This document shows positions 26,597-38,690 of a stretch of DNA of 64,000 nt, one piece after another. The first letter of the stretch is position 1. The number at the start of each line of letters is the position of its first letter. The DNA lies in the NCBI GenBank assembly GCA_900239685.1, contig OENT01000719.1, positions 18,319 through 82,318 of the forward strand. Direction: 5' to 3'. Position numbers and translations under genes: made by a program. Source of the stretch: Rotaria macrura. Taxonomy: Eukaryota; Rotifera; Eurotatoria; Philodinida; Philodinidae. The notes under the pieces were generated by a model. That model was not told the DNA's origin, made no database searches, and worked only from the letters and a program-made list of their open reading frames with translations.

Positions 26597-29307
26597 ATGC
26601 TTTCGACTTTGACAATCCGTTGTATTGCTTTTTATGTATTAATGGCAAATTTATTAACTAGTTCACATGATATATTTGATATGTTCCCTGATGTTAATGA
26701 TACAGTTGTTAAAACAGTTGATGATGCACCAACTGATGTGAAAGGAAAAGTTGAAGAAAATGCAGCTAATCCTGTATATTTTCATTGCAGCTTTGCTTGA
26801 TTTTCATTAATCAATAAATATTCTAGAGAAATGAGGCAACATCTACATTAACATTTGAAACTGAATATCGAACAGTACTTAATGCCTATCGCCATGTAAT
26901 TAAAGATTGGACGGAGAATTTTCTTGTACGAAACTATTATTATTATTTCTTTTGTAACTAAAAATAATACTGATGGTTAAATATATTTAGTCGAAAAATG
27001 CCAAAGAGTATCGTTTTTCACTTCAATTATCTTCAAGTGAATTTGATCGACTTCATAGATTTGCTGTTGTGTCACGTTATGAAGAAGTTTGATTTTATTT
27101 ATTCATTGTTTCATTTACAATCATAATTATTATAGAAAAATGTTCTACATGAAGTTCAATTTATATCAGATATTCTCAAACGTACTGTATACAAAATTGC
27201 AGTAGATAACGCAACACTTGATGATGTAACATGGTCTGCATGGTTAAAATCATTTGATATCAATGTGCTAATTAAAGTGAGTATCATTGAAGTATTCGAA
27301 ACTTTATGATAGTATTTTCTTTGAGTTAAATACCTTGTTTCCTAAAACGAACAATTAATACTATTCAAATCAAAGTTTCTTTATCATCTATAATCGAGAA
27401 TCTTTTATTTCGAAACAATTAATAAATCAAATATCTAGCTAATTGTAATTATGGGAAAAAAAACAAATCTTAGTAATATTGTTCAAGTCGAGTATATATT
27501 TTTTGAATGTTATATTAAGCTTGGGGCTTTATTCACCAGTAAATCGATGAATTTTAAAACAGAATATTGCATGCAAAATGAAGTGTCAAGCAGAATTCTA
27601 GCCCCGATGGATATCTCTGATTTAAGTTCATCAAGTGATCACGGATCATTCCGAACAAAATATACACAAACGAGTGTTTGAAGAGATTTTGTATTTGGAG
27701 AGAATTTTCTGAAATATTGTTTTATTTCAGAGACTCTTCTGATATCACTAATGTCAAGAGATTTCTTCAATTCATCTTCTCGTTTAACGAAATTTATGGA
27801 AGATTTTTCACCTATGATCTCCTATAGACCCCTGAATAGCATGACATTTTTTAATTTGTTAGTAGCCTAACCCGAAAAAACTTCATCGTCGAGAATGTGC
27901 TTGATGATATAGGATATACTCACACTATGATTTCCTAATTTGTTATCATCTTGTAAATTGATGCATTCATAGAACAAAATAAAAGAAAAAAAATACAAAA
28001 TTGAGTATATCGATTGAATTATTCTTTCATTTAGTATGACCGTAAATGGTAAGTATCTGTCTTTTTTGTTATTCATCAATATTTGAATTGATATCAACAA
28101 ACGAGGATATTTGAACTTCCCACCGAGTGACGTTACACCAGTTAAACTCTGATATAAATGATCTCACCAGATATTTCCCTCTCATACTGTTAAAATCCTT
28201 GTTATATCACCATTTCTTAAAGTTATACTTAACCTATTCGCTCGCTTGTCTACAGAAGTTTTTATTTCTTGACACAGATAATTATTCCATCAATATATTA
28301 TTCTAGAATGGTTGTTTTCTCAGTACAATTGGAATAATAAGTTTTATTAGCGTTCGTATTCATCTTCGTTCTGGTCAATGGTTTAGAACTTTCTTTATGC
28401 TTGCATTCATAACCTCTGTTATGCAAAATTGGTACAGCCTCTATCGGGTTTGTTTGTTAATTTTTATTGAGTATAAATATTAGCAATTTATTCTACAGGA
28501 AGCACTAGCAAAAGTCGAGACAGTTGTTGGGAAATCATTACCAAAGCATTGCTTGACTGGTTTGAAAGGGTTCATTCAAGCTGTCAAATCTTATTTTAGT
28601 AGTTTCTTTCAGTTACCAGTCGATGAATGTTTAGAATATCGTAAAGCATTACTCTCTATACCTCATGCACAAGCGACACCCATTCAAGTAAATTTCACTT
28701 CGATTTATAACAAACATTAATCTTTTCTTTTTGAAAGGCTATTTCAGTAACTTTCGCTCAATTATTTACTACCCCACTTGGTGCAGTAGGTGAAAAATTG
28801 TCAGAATTCTTTGCTGGTACTATGCGTCATGTACCCACGTTGTTATGGCCTATTGTGATGGGTTCGATTGTATTTATTTGTGTTGTTTTTCTTCTAATGC
28901 ATTCACGATATGAAATACATTTACCTTTTATGGTTGCTTCTATTCGACCATCTGCGCATGGCGCTATTGATAGAACAACGTACGAGGCAGAATTAGAAAA
29001 TGCACTAAATGATTCGAAAAGTACTGTAGTAAACTTAGAAAATAGAATAAAAGAATTAGAATTAACAAATCTCGCACTTCAACGTAAAATTGAATCAAAA
29101 CAACATGTTAGTCGATCAACAAGTAATGAAATAATAAATCTTCAACGCGAAAGTTCGTCATCACATCGACGAGAAAATATTGAAAATAATGAACTACGCC
29201 AACGAACAACATCACCATTACGTGTTAATCAATCATCAAATATTGAAACAAAAGAGAATAGTGAACTATACCAGCCGAAAACAGCATCAAATCGTGATGC
29301 AGAATAG
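26597..29307 (+). CDS. CLCC1: CLCC1-like ER chloride channel (chloride channel CLIC-like 1), 7 exons
   Basis: CLCC1 proteins are ER-membrane anion channels that support ER ion and lipid homeostasis. Exons: 26597-26773, 26827-26925, 26991-27086, 27136-27276, 28307-28447, 28499-28687, 28738-29307; all introns are phase 0 GT-AG; product 470 aa. A signal peptide (MLSTLTIRCIAFYVLMANLL) starts the protein. The family core is in exons 5-7: GQWFRTFFMLAFITSVMQNW followed by YSLYREALAKVE, then AISVTFAQLFTTPLGAVGEK and LSEFFAG, then the TM segment LLWPIVMGSIVFICVVFLLM. This order and the NW-x-x-LY and AIS-x-TF words match vertebrate CLCC1 as I remember it. The tail has a coiled coil (ELENALNDSKSTVVNLENRI) and a Ser/Arg-rich end. 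TTTTCATTTCAG ends 13 bp before the ATG. Intron 4 is about 1.03 kb while the others are 49-65 bp. AATAAA occurs near 29430. Confidence 0.82.
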
Positions 29308-32300
29308 GACTTTCTTCCTGATTATTGTCTACTGTTCTATTTTTATGCAACAATTTTTCTTCTTTTGACAGACAGAAGTCACTAAAATTATGCAACAAGA
29401 TGTAATTTTGAACAGGGAATATTATTTCTAATAAATAAATCAAAATCTTCGTTAGGTTTACAAAGCTCATGAAAGGCCAAAAATCGACTTCGAGTCTTCT
29501 GAAAATTGACTGTAGCTCAGTCAAAAACTGTGAGACATTTTATTTTGTAAAGCATTGCTAACTCTGTTATTCAACGCTGTCAAACCAAACTTGTATTACT
29601 GGACCCTAGACGCTGACAGACAAGGCTTTGTAAAACTATCGAATATTTTGATTTCTGTCTTGGAAATAATATTCTGTGTTCAAAATTGCATCTTATTGTT
29701 CAATTCTAGCGGCTACTGTATGTGAATCTATTCTAAGTGAAAAGTAAAGTCAATTTTGAAACAATATAGTGTACCGTTGAAATTTTATTTTCTTTCTAAT
29801 CTTTTTAACCTACCAAATTATAATAAAACAATTTTCTTTTCGTCGCAAATGAAATAAAATTTAACAAGTCAACTGGTGATATGACAGTATTCTTAAATAA
29901 TTATGATAATGAATATTTTTTCAAGGTTTTTGTTAAGGAAATATCTTTAGAAAACATGACTATTCAATTGTTAGTATCGTTATGATTATACAACTATGTC
30001 TTCTTGGTCGATTCTTCTTCTTCACTGATTAAATATTGTTAACGACTTTTCTTACTTATTTTGTCTGTTTCTTGGTGAAACTTTAGCGTACTAAACTTAC
30101 TTAAAAACTAAAAACAAATAATGTTTAGTGAAGATTACGTTTATAATTTGATTATTTTCGTGACAGGATATAGCTTTGATCTTAACAATCAATGTAAAAT
30201 TTTTGATGTATGAATAACTAATCGATCAATATCGGATAGATTCGAAAAGTTAAGAACAATTTTTTACGGATATCTTTATCAACACTAAAAAAGCACACAA
30301 TTTTGATGAGCCGTATTCATCATCTTTTTCTGGTTAGTTTTTCCTTTGTTTATCTATTTCTTGTTAGTTCTGAGGGTGTGCGATGTGTACATAAAAGATG
30401 ACATTCACATTCACATTAAATAAACGTCATAGTGAACTGTAAGTTGTTAATGAATCATTTGGTATTAGAGCTGAATCATGTCTAGTAGCAAATAGTACTG
30501 CATTCTATCGATGCTAATTTAATTATTGAGCAATATTAACTGGTGAACCATTTGAAATACTTCAATATAAATCTTTACAAGAACAAAAAGTCCAAAATAA
30601 GAATTCTCAATTCAATGATGCTTTCCGTCTGTTTTTATTCGCTTTTGTTAATGATTTTCAATAAAATAAAAATTATGCATCGATACCTGAAAATTACTAT
30701 CAAGTAAAAATATTTTAAAACTGTTGATTGTTTTAGCGGTTAAATCAGACGCATGTCGTTTATTAATAATGATGAAATTCGGTATTTGGGGTTATTTTTT
30801 TGTTCTTTGTTATCAAAATAAAAAGTAAATGTAAGTATTCTAAAATGAAGTATTAAGGTATTTTAATTAGAATTTCTCTCGCTGTTAATCATGCATATGG
30901 ATTACGTTATAGTTCACTACATGTAAACGATAATTAGTGCCGAGAAACAGGGTCGACTACAGGGGCGTAGTCCATCGAAAAACATTTCGAGTGAAAATAC
31001 GAATATTTCAAAGATTGAACACCATCTCTCTTCCGATCACAGCCGTGCACATTGAGCAAAATCAATTGAGGATCTTTCAATTATCATAAGAAACGATCTA
31101 TTAGAATCGGTTTTTCATCAACGTTTAATTGATTGTATTCGAAATGATGACTTATTTTTTCATTTTCTTTCGGTTACTTTCGATAGAATTCGATTAAAAG
31201 TATATGATTATAATAGATCTTGAGAGTGTGAGTGTTGGTCTTCACGACAATGATACTCACCCACACCCTTACCGGTGATATCAATACTCTCACACATACA
31301 CACCCATAATGTCAATAGCAGAGCTGAATTTTAAAATTCTAGCCTGGTCTAATTTGTTTACATTATATTGAAGCAGGCGAACAGATTCGATCAGTGTCAA
31401 TTTATTGGTCCGATGGATTTCATTTTTGTGTGGGCAATGCTTTTAACAATCTTTTTTTTTATAGTAATTTGCTATCATGTACAAGAACTTATTATTTAAT
31501 TGTTGTTATGAAAATAGAAATAAATAATTGAAATTAGAATAATATGTCAATATGAAGTTATGTGATTCATTGGATTCGAAAAATCAGACACATCAGTCGG
31601 CCCGGTTGTTCTTTGATGGCACTTCTAGTCAGGACATTTTTCATTTCATAATAGAATAAACTTTTGTTTCATTAGTTGTACTATCATAAATCGATTTAGA
31701 AAAAAAAGGATTAGTAAAGTACTGCAATTCAGTCTAGGTTCAAAACTAATTATCTTGATTTCTATCTTAAATTAAAATAAAATTTTAATGCTACTCGAGC
31801 ATAAGGTACTCTTTACAACTAAACTGGAAATGTTACACAACATATACACTTGGCTTCATATTAGATATAATGTCTAAGGGTTATGTATGATATGAAGCAG
31901 TGTTGTAGGCGTCGATTTATCCTGCTCTACCTTTACTTAAGTAAATTCAACTCCTAGCATAGATTGATGAATCGATTACCAAAAAGAAAATGGATTATAT
32001 GTAAGTGTCATTGTCATAAAAGTCTCAATTGTTCTCAATATTCGCAACATTTTGGTTGATAGTATGCAGTAGTTGGAATATGTTTTAATACTTTTCGAAT
32101 TTTGTTAATAAAATACTCCATGCAATCATATGATGGAAGCAGAAAATGATTTGCATAATTTTGTTTATTTATTATGATTGATTGAAGTTTTTTTACGTAT
32201 TTGACTTTTACTTGTTTCACTGTCAATGATATCTTACTGATTTTTCAAGAAACTAGACTGGTTTATATTATGCTTCGATCTTTTACTTTTCATTCTGTTG

Positions 32301-33806
32301 GAATTGTTTTTCAATAAAGCTGTTATCTTCTAAATGTATTAAGCAGATTGATATTTATTTCTGTACAAAGTTCGACAGCAGAACTCGTGCAAATCTGTAC
32401 AATCGTTCAATGAATCATAGGGAATATAGATCAAGACTCTTCGAGCAGAATATACGTTGGATGTTGAAAGAACCAAAACGTATATCATCATCAAAATACA
32501 ACACACGGCGAATGTATGTATCAGCATAATGAAAAATCGTATCTCAAGATATTTTGACGCATGTAAGGTATTTTTGTCATTCACGTAGTAGACAGTGAAT
32601 ATTGAGTTAAAACAAGGATGATCGCTCTCACAACAGTTCATCAACAAAGGAGTTTAAATCTAGTTATATGAACTTTGACTGATGAATGCAAACTGAAATA
32701 AAACCATCATGCACACAAATCAACGAATAGGAACCCAATCTTGTTGATGATGATATAGTTGTCTAAGGGAAAAAATACTAATTTACACACTTTTATGCAT
32801 GAATTCATCTTCCCATTCGAATCAAATTCCTTCTTGTCTAGTTTGAATAAAGAAATATATCGTATCATCCGAGTGACTCTGAAGTTTACAAAGAGAAAAT
32901 CGATCAACAATTAGTTTTAAGAATGCAGCTTGAATTCAGATATGTGGTTGATTAATAAATCCGGTATTTAAACAGGAGTGTTTGTGCAAGAACGAAAGAT
33001 TGCACATACTCAACAAAACAATTTTGACATCTTATTTTTATCATAAACATCGGAAACTTTAATATTTGAACTCCTCAAATACTAACTTTCAGAGCCATCA
33101 AACCATTATGAGTAACGGAAACAACCAAAGCCCTTTAATAAAGTAAAACCTCATTGTGTGTCACGAATTCATTCGAATTTTCGCATGAACTAATCGAAAG
33201 ATAGATCATCTCTATTTATGGAATTCATATTATCTTATTCATGTACCAACTCCAATTTCAACATTTTAAATTCTATATAAAATTTGCTTCGGTACTGTAT
33301 AATTACAAATAGTTGAAAAAACGTATGTTTAACCTTTCAAGTGATGAATACTCGACGTGGATGCCGATTCCGCTTCATTACTATTCAACATTGACATACG
33401 TTCAGATATGGTACACGTATTCGATTTTCATGACGGACGCTCACCTTTGTGTACGTATTTTAGAGAAAATCGACTAGTTTTAAATCTACATTGATCCAAG
33501 TCTTAAAAATATGTTTGTTTTTATTGCTTTACTGTAGAAAAAAAAATAAAAGAGGCTTAAACAGCTCGTATTGATTTCAATTGTGTCTCTAAAGAATGTA
33601 TCACTTTATACGATGACTGTATCATATCTGAAAATTTGTTTAAGAAAAAAGCACGACAAAATACGTGATATTCATTGACAAACTCCATCATATATTTAAT
33701 GATGATCTATCATCAGATATTGATTTAATAGTTTCAACACACTTGCAGCAACGCGCACGAAGAAAAGAAGAATTGTCATCTTTTTTTCTATTCGGAATCG
33801 GCAGCA
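29308..33806. other. 4.5 kb without firm genes
   Basis: AT-rich with frequent stops. Scraps of coherent frame occur: about 30539-30663 (TGEPFEILQYKSLQEQKVQN) and about 31055-31220 (ends DRIRLKVYDYNRS), both without starts. CAGGGGCGTAGTCC at about 30971 resembles a DNA-transposon end. A TG/CA-rich patch lies at 31220-31310 and shares ACCGGTGAT with the hairpin at 26254. None of this can be assembled into a gene. Confidence 0.35.
32339..32647 (-). CDS. Hypothetical 102-aa ORF with one TM segment
   Basis: Reads MLMNCCESDHPCFNSIFTVY, then a hydrophobic stretch RFFIMLIHTFAVCCILMMIY, then a Cys-containing tail. Not recognised. It could be an exon of a decayed membrane protein gene. Confidence 0.2.
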   Translation of the reverse strand: MLMNCCESDHPCFNSIFTVYYVNDKNTLHASKYLEIRFFIMLIHTFAVCCILMMIYVLVLSTSNVYSARRVLIYIPYDSLNDCTDLHEFCCRTLYRNKYQSA

Positions 33807-35347
33807 ATGAAATTGCCTTCTTTAAATAAATTTTCACCTGAAGTTACATCGGATTCACAGAAATTAAAACAAAATCCATGTCTGAACATAATTAAAATGA
33901 TCTTGGCTGCGTTGCCTTCAATTGTGTTCGGCGTTTTTACAATTACTTTCACTCTACACCAGAATTATATGACACAAGAGAACCGCAAACAAGATCAACA
34001 ACAAGCGAACGAACGAAACATTCGTTCGACTTTTGAAAACTACATCGATGATATTTCTCGTCTTCTACTCAATGAAACATTCAACAAAAGCAATCCTGAA
34101 CGTTTGTTACATGTTCGAATAAAAACAATGGTAGTTCTTCGACATCTTGATGCTCAGCGAAAACATAGCGTTATTTTGTTTCTGTATGAAAGTCGTTTGT
34201 TACGAAGTGACCTACTAGAAAGCGAACGATTGAATTTGAAAGGTGCTGATCTGAGTGATGTTCATTTCATTGGTAGGCCAGGGGCGTTGCTGAATCTTTC
34301 TTATCTCTATTTATCTGGTGTTTATGCAACGAACATTAGTTTTCATTGGTGCATATTGAGTGCCGCTGTGTTCGATGGTGCGTCTATGCCGAATGCGAGA
34401 ATAATTTATTCGGTCATTGACAATACTAGTTTTCATCAAATCTATGCACCAGACCTTATCATGGGGGATATTTTGTTCTATCAAAATGATTTTCAAGGAT
34501 CGATTCTTCATCGTGTGAATTTTATCAATGAAATAGAAATATTTGGAACCATCGATTTGACGAATGCTGATATGCTTGATGGTTTTATATCAAAGTCAAT
34601 AATAAATAATGTCGGTACGCTAAAGCAAGACTTTGTAATAATTCTTAATGCACGGTTATCTGATGGCTCATTCGGACCGATCAATGACTCGAATCTAGTT
34701 CTCGACGGTGGAGCAGAAGAGGCGGTATGTGAACTTCGATTTTTCGTTTCACTTATATTCTGTTGATAAGATCGGGTAACATATGTGTTTTTAGTGTCAA
34801 TCTAGCATGAATCGAACAGCATGGGGAAATCTATCATACTTTCCTATGGTAATAGATCGTAGAAATAACGACACGCCAATCATCGAAGATGTTGACATAG
34901 GTCAATGTTCCTTTCTTGCCCGAATATTGGGCGAATCAGCTCTCGTGCAACACATTGACCTTAATTCGTTTTCTGTATTGATCGATAGTGGACAAGCAGG
35001 ATATAATATTTCAGCATATGGAGGCTGTTATGGTGGAGAATCTAGTCACATGACTATCCATATCGCTTATACGAAAGGCAATTTTTTGAGTAATAGTCAA
35101 CATCAAGGTAAATGTGTGTTTCACGATCGAGTTTCTTTTGTGCTAATTTTTGTTCTGATAATAACCAGTACTTTCAACATCAAATCAACCTCGAACATGG
35201 GATAATACAATTGGAAAAATTCCAGCTAATACTCGTAGTATCAAACTAGTGCTTCATTCATCAATAAATGATTCATTCGTGTATTGTCTAATTGATAATA
35301 TCAAGTTAAATATAATTCATTATAAAATATGGTTCGTTATCAATTAA
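33807..35347 (+). CDS. Membrane-anchored pentapeptide-repeat protein with C-terminal beta-sandwich-like domain, 3 exons
   Basis: Function unknown; I associate this layout with an expanded bdelloid family. Exons 33807-34724, 34795-35107 and 35169-35347 join in frame (GT-AG introns of 70 and 61 bp) to 469 aa. Residues about 28-50 are a TM segment (IIKMILAALPSIVFGVFTIT) with a short basic N-terminus. A helical linker ends in HLDAQRKHSVILFLYESRLL. Degenerate pentapeptide repeats follow (LNLKGADLSDVHF, later IDLTNADMLDG), with loosely spaced A(D/N)LxX units. The C-terminal part (DIGQCSFLARI, IDSGQAGYNISAYGGCYGG, IPANTRSIKLVLHSS, YCLIDNIKL) has the rhythm of a jelly-roll domain such as the F-box-associated or discoidin-like folds. 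Start chosen as the first ATG of the frame. Nothing is visibly broken, so probably functional. Confidence 0.7.
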
Positions 35348-38130
35348 TATTGTTCACCATGAAGATATATTGTATATATTTGTGCTCTAGATATTCATAT
35401 GATGCACTCGCAGTTACAACGAACGACTAATAAATATGGTACCTCTAATTTTTACAAATCGATAATTTCTTTTTCAATCGATGTCTCGTCTCTAATCACA
35501 AATAAAGCAAAGCTAATGTAAAAACTTTCGGAAAATATTCAGGCTTATGAATGTACAATATATGATGAGCTCACAATTAATCTATCTCTTATCTTTACTT
35601 ATTCTTCTATATGGAGACGGGCGAACGACAGCATCCTCTATCTTTCTCAGCCTGTCAATCATGTTATTTGCTGTTCATGGATTTGTGAGTAATGTATTAG
35701 ATAGTACAGAGTATGTACGTAGTTCGTGAGTAGTATGAATCATCGGTCGATTCTAATAGGGTGCAAGAAGCTCGAAGAAAAAAGTCCTCAAATATATAGG
35801 ATCTGAGCCCATCTTTTAGGACACGGAACCTTGCCTAATTGAATGTGTGTAAACGGCATTCGCCGAAACGAATCATTGTTCAGCCCTTACTCTCATTTTA
35901 GATGATTAATTTTTCGTTCTTCGACTGATTCTTGCATGTTACTGGACGTAATATTAAATTTCAATGTCAACAAGAACAAGTTGAAGTTTAAAATTTAACT
36001 TCAATCTATCTAGAAAAAATAAACTATGTTTCATATTTTTTAAGATTGCACTCTAGAACACAACGAAGTAGAAATGATCATTGGGATACAATTTCCCCCA
36101 AGTTGCTTAAGTAACCAGTCGTGGCAATTGTATATCTTCTGATTTTCTGTACGACAAAAATTTGTACAATAGTCACCCTTTGACTTTCGGATACAATGGG
36201 ATACATCTTTATTTTGATTCCTGAGCGCGTGAAGTTTGACGTGAATTAAATTTGTGACTGGGTTATTTGAACATGTACGAAATAAATCAGTACACAAAAA
36301 TCGAGGTTCATTTCTCTTAAAATGATATGAACATCTATCAATCACGTACATAATTATGTGTTATCTGGTCACGGATTCAAACAAATTGAACCTATCTAAT
36401 CGTAGTTTTTGCAGATTGAGTAATGCTTATTCAAAAGCATGACAAACCATTACATAGATTCAAAACTTTCCATGTGTGTATGCACGAAAAGAATTACTCT
36501 TGCTAAAGAATGTGACATTAAGTGCACTTATTTAACTAATAGATGTTGTTGGGAAGAAAAATTTGAATTCGAAGATATTTCATTCATCAAAATTAAAACC
36601 TTGCACTAGTATCTAGTTCAAACTTCGTTTTCTTCATAGAAGAATAAATAATTAGAGGAAGATTTGAGATTTTCCTGAATTTCAATCTTTTCTTCACAGT
36701 AAATATTCATTCTGTTGACTTAATTCAAAATACCAAGATTTTTCACTTTCGATGATCTTAAATGAAAAAAAACTTAATGAATGTCATACTGTAGGATGAT
36801 ACGCTCGTAATGAACCATCGAGATAAATGAAATTTCTATATAAATTATTTTATGGAAATACGTCCTTTGAAAAAGTAGAGTTTCAACAAAATTAAAATCA
36901 TTTCGAAGCTAAGCATATGGATATTGAATTAGACAGAACAAGTTCACAAATCTTAAAAAAGGAAAGCCACATTTTTCCTCACAGTAAAGATTTGATTAAA
37001 CCCAATTTTTACTTGGTGAGTTCTTAAGTACGTTCTTCAAATACAGCTATCTTGAGTCGCTTTATGGAAATAAAATTTGAAGGATTTGCAAGAAATTTTC
37101 AGTCACAAAATTTTATCGTGAATTTCAGAATTCGCAAAGCATCCAAACAGAGTATACATATCTATCTAGAGACGGGTCCACAGATTTAAATGTACCCATT
37201 TCGTTCTATAACGACAGGGACAGTGACGAACATTTGTTGACTATATGAGGATTTTGTATCATAGTTGAACGTCATTTGCATTTCTCTCCAAAATAGTATG
37301 TTATTTTTCTTAAGATTTTCTCTCTGTAGTCATAAAACGGATGACAAGAAATCTAAGTAGTAGACTCCTCGTCTGAAAACATATTCGAGCAGAAAAATAT
37401 CCTAGTCTGAAAGCGATGTCATACGTACGAATGATACAGACAAAATGCGATCAATTTGATAAAATCATTTGATTTAAAAGTAATTCAGCGGATTTTTTTC
37501 AATTTGAATATATCATTTCAATATTTTCAAAGAAAAAGAATAAACGCGTTGTAGAAATAGATTGTTGGCAGTTTATATACTACGAATTATGTCATTACGA
37601 TAAATGCTATATTTTATATTGCGCATTTTATTAAAGAAAATTCATAGACAGCAAAAAATACCTTGAAGACAATCCAAATAAACATATACATTAACACATG
37701 AGTTAAGCGCCGACAGATTTAAGATAAACTGAACGTCTAGTAGTTGATATCAAAAAAATAAAAGAAAATTTCTTGAAAGACATGAATCGTTCTTCTTTTC
37801 TATTTTTCATTTCTTCGTTTTTAGTATAATTCCACACAAGTTTGTTTTTATGAATACAGAATTGATGGTGTTTTTTGTCCTGCTTGGATTGCACTGAGAT
37901 GAAGTAAAGACGAACAACCCAAGCAATACTCTAAGAATAAAAGCTATGTTGTGCAGAAATAAGCAAAAGGCAAAATAGAAAAGGAGAAATACAACAAACA
38001 TTATAGCTATTTATAAAACAATTTATTTCATTCATTGTCAAATACATATGTCAACTGTATCGTCATAATCACTCTTATCACTACTATTATTAGTGCTGGA
38101 AGTTAATATAAACATATGTTGATGATCTAT
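35348..38130. other. Intergenic
   Basis: No firm gene. An open frame at about 35547-35729 has two hydrophobic runs (QLIYLLSLLILLYGDG, SIFLSLSIMLFAVHGFV) and may be the scrap of a small membrane protein gene. The rest is AT-rich and unremarkable. Confidence 0.35.
36040..36351 (-). CDS. Hypothetical Cys-rich 103-aa ORF
   Basis: Starts MYVIDRCSYHFKRNEPRFLC and has about ten Cys (GDYCTNFCRTENQKIYNCHD, NCIPMIISTSLCSR). No signal peptide is evident, and it may be an exon of an extracellular domain. Not recognised. Confidence 0.2.
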   Translation of the reverse strand: MYVIDRCSYHFKRNEPRFLCTDLFRTCSNNPVTNLIHVKLHALRNQNKDVSHCIRKSKGDYCTNFCRTENQKIYNCHDWLLKQLGGNCIPMIISTSLCSRVQS

Positions 38131-38429
38131 CCCAGGTCAATCAAAACGGCCACCGTTACCGTATCTTAAACGATCGTTTTTACCTCGTATACCACGGTTA
38201 AATGACCGTTTTAAGCCGTATTATGGCGTTTTAACAAGGTTAGTATTACGGACGTACACGGACACCGTATATAGGCCGTAAAACCCTCTTAAAGACAACG
38301 TAATACTATCGTATTCTATAGAACATACGGCCATATTACTGACCTTGTTAAAACGGGATAATACGACGCCCTAATGGGCCGTGTTCTCATCGTATACGAC
38401 CGTTTACAGATCGTTCTGTTCGACCTGGG
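38131..38429. mobile_element. CpG-rich inverted-repeat DNA element, about 299 bp
   Basis: Termini CCCAGGTC and GACCTGGG form short TIRs, and the two halves are imperfect inverse complements (GTTTTAACAAGGTTAGTA on the left versus GTTTTAACAAGGTCAGTA from the right strand). The whole unit is dense in CCGT, ACGG and CGTAT words, in sharp contrast to its AT-rich surroundings. Flanks contain TAT/TA, so a short TA-type duplication is possible. No coding capacity. Confidence 0.75.
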
Positions 38430-38690
38430 TATAGAATGGATGAATCAATGTATGATGTTCAATACAAAGAAAATCATGTAAGATCACATTTATGAATATA
38501 TGCACAGAAGCGAAAACGCAACAGTGAAAAACTCCATATCGCCTCGACAAAACAACTGCGAAAACAAAATAATAGTACAGTTATGAACAAAAACAGAAAA
38601 CAAAATAAAAAATTCCAAAGAAACAATGGTTGCGTGTCAGGAGTCATTTTCTCTCAATAATTACAGAAAGTTCTCTTAGTCTATTCTTTC
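38430..38690. other. Short spacer between inverted-repeat element and SECISBP2
   Basis: Holds the presumed 3' untranslated region of the minus-strand SECISBP2 gene. Nothing else seen. Confidence 0.4.

Noticed and set aside
29225-29524. 99-codon minus-strand ORF
   Set aside because: Overlaps the 3' end of the CLCC1-like gene on the opposite strand and has no motif.
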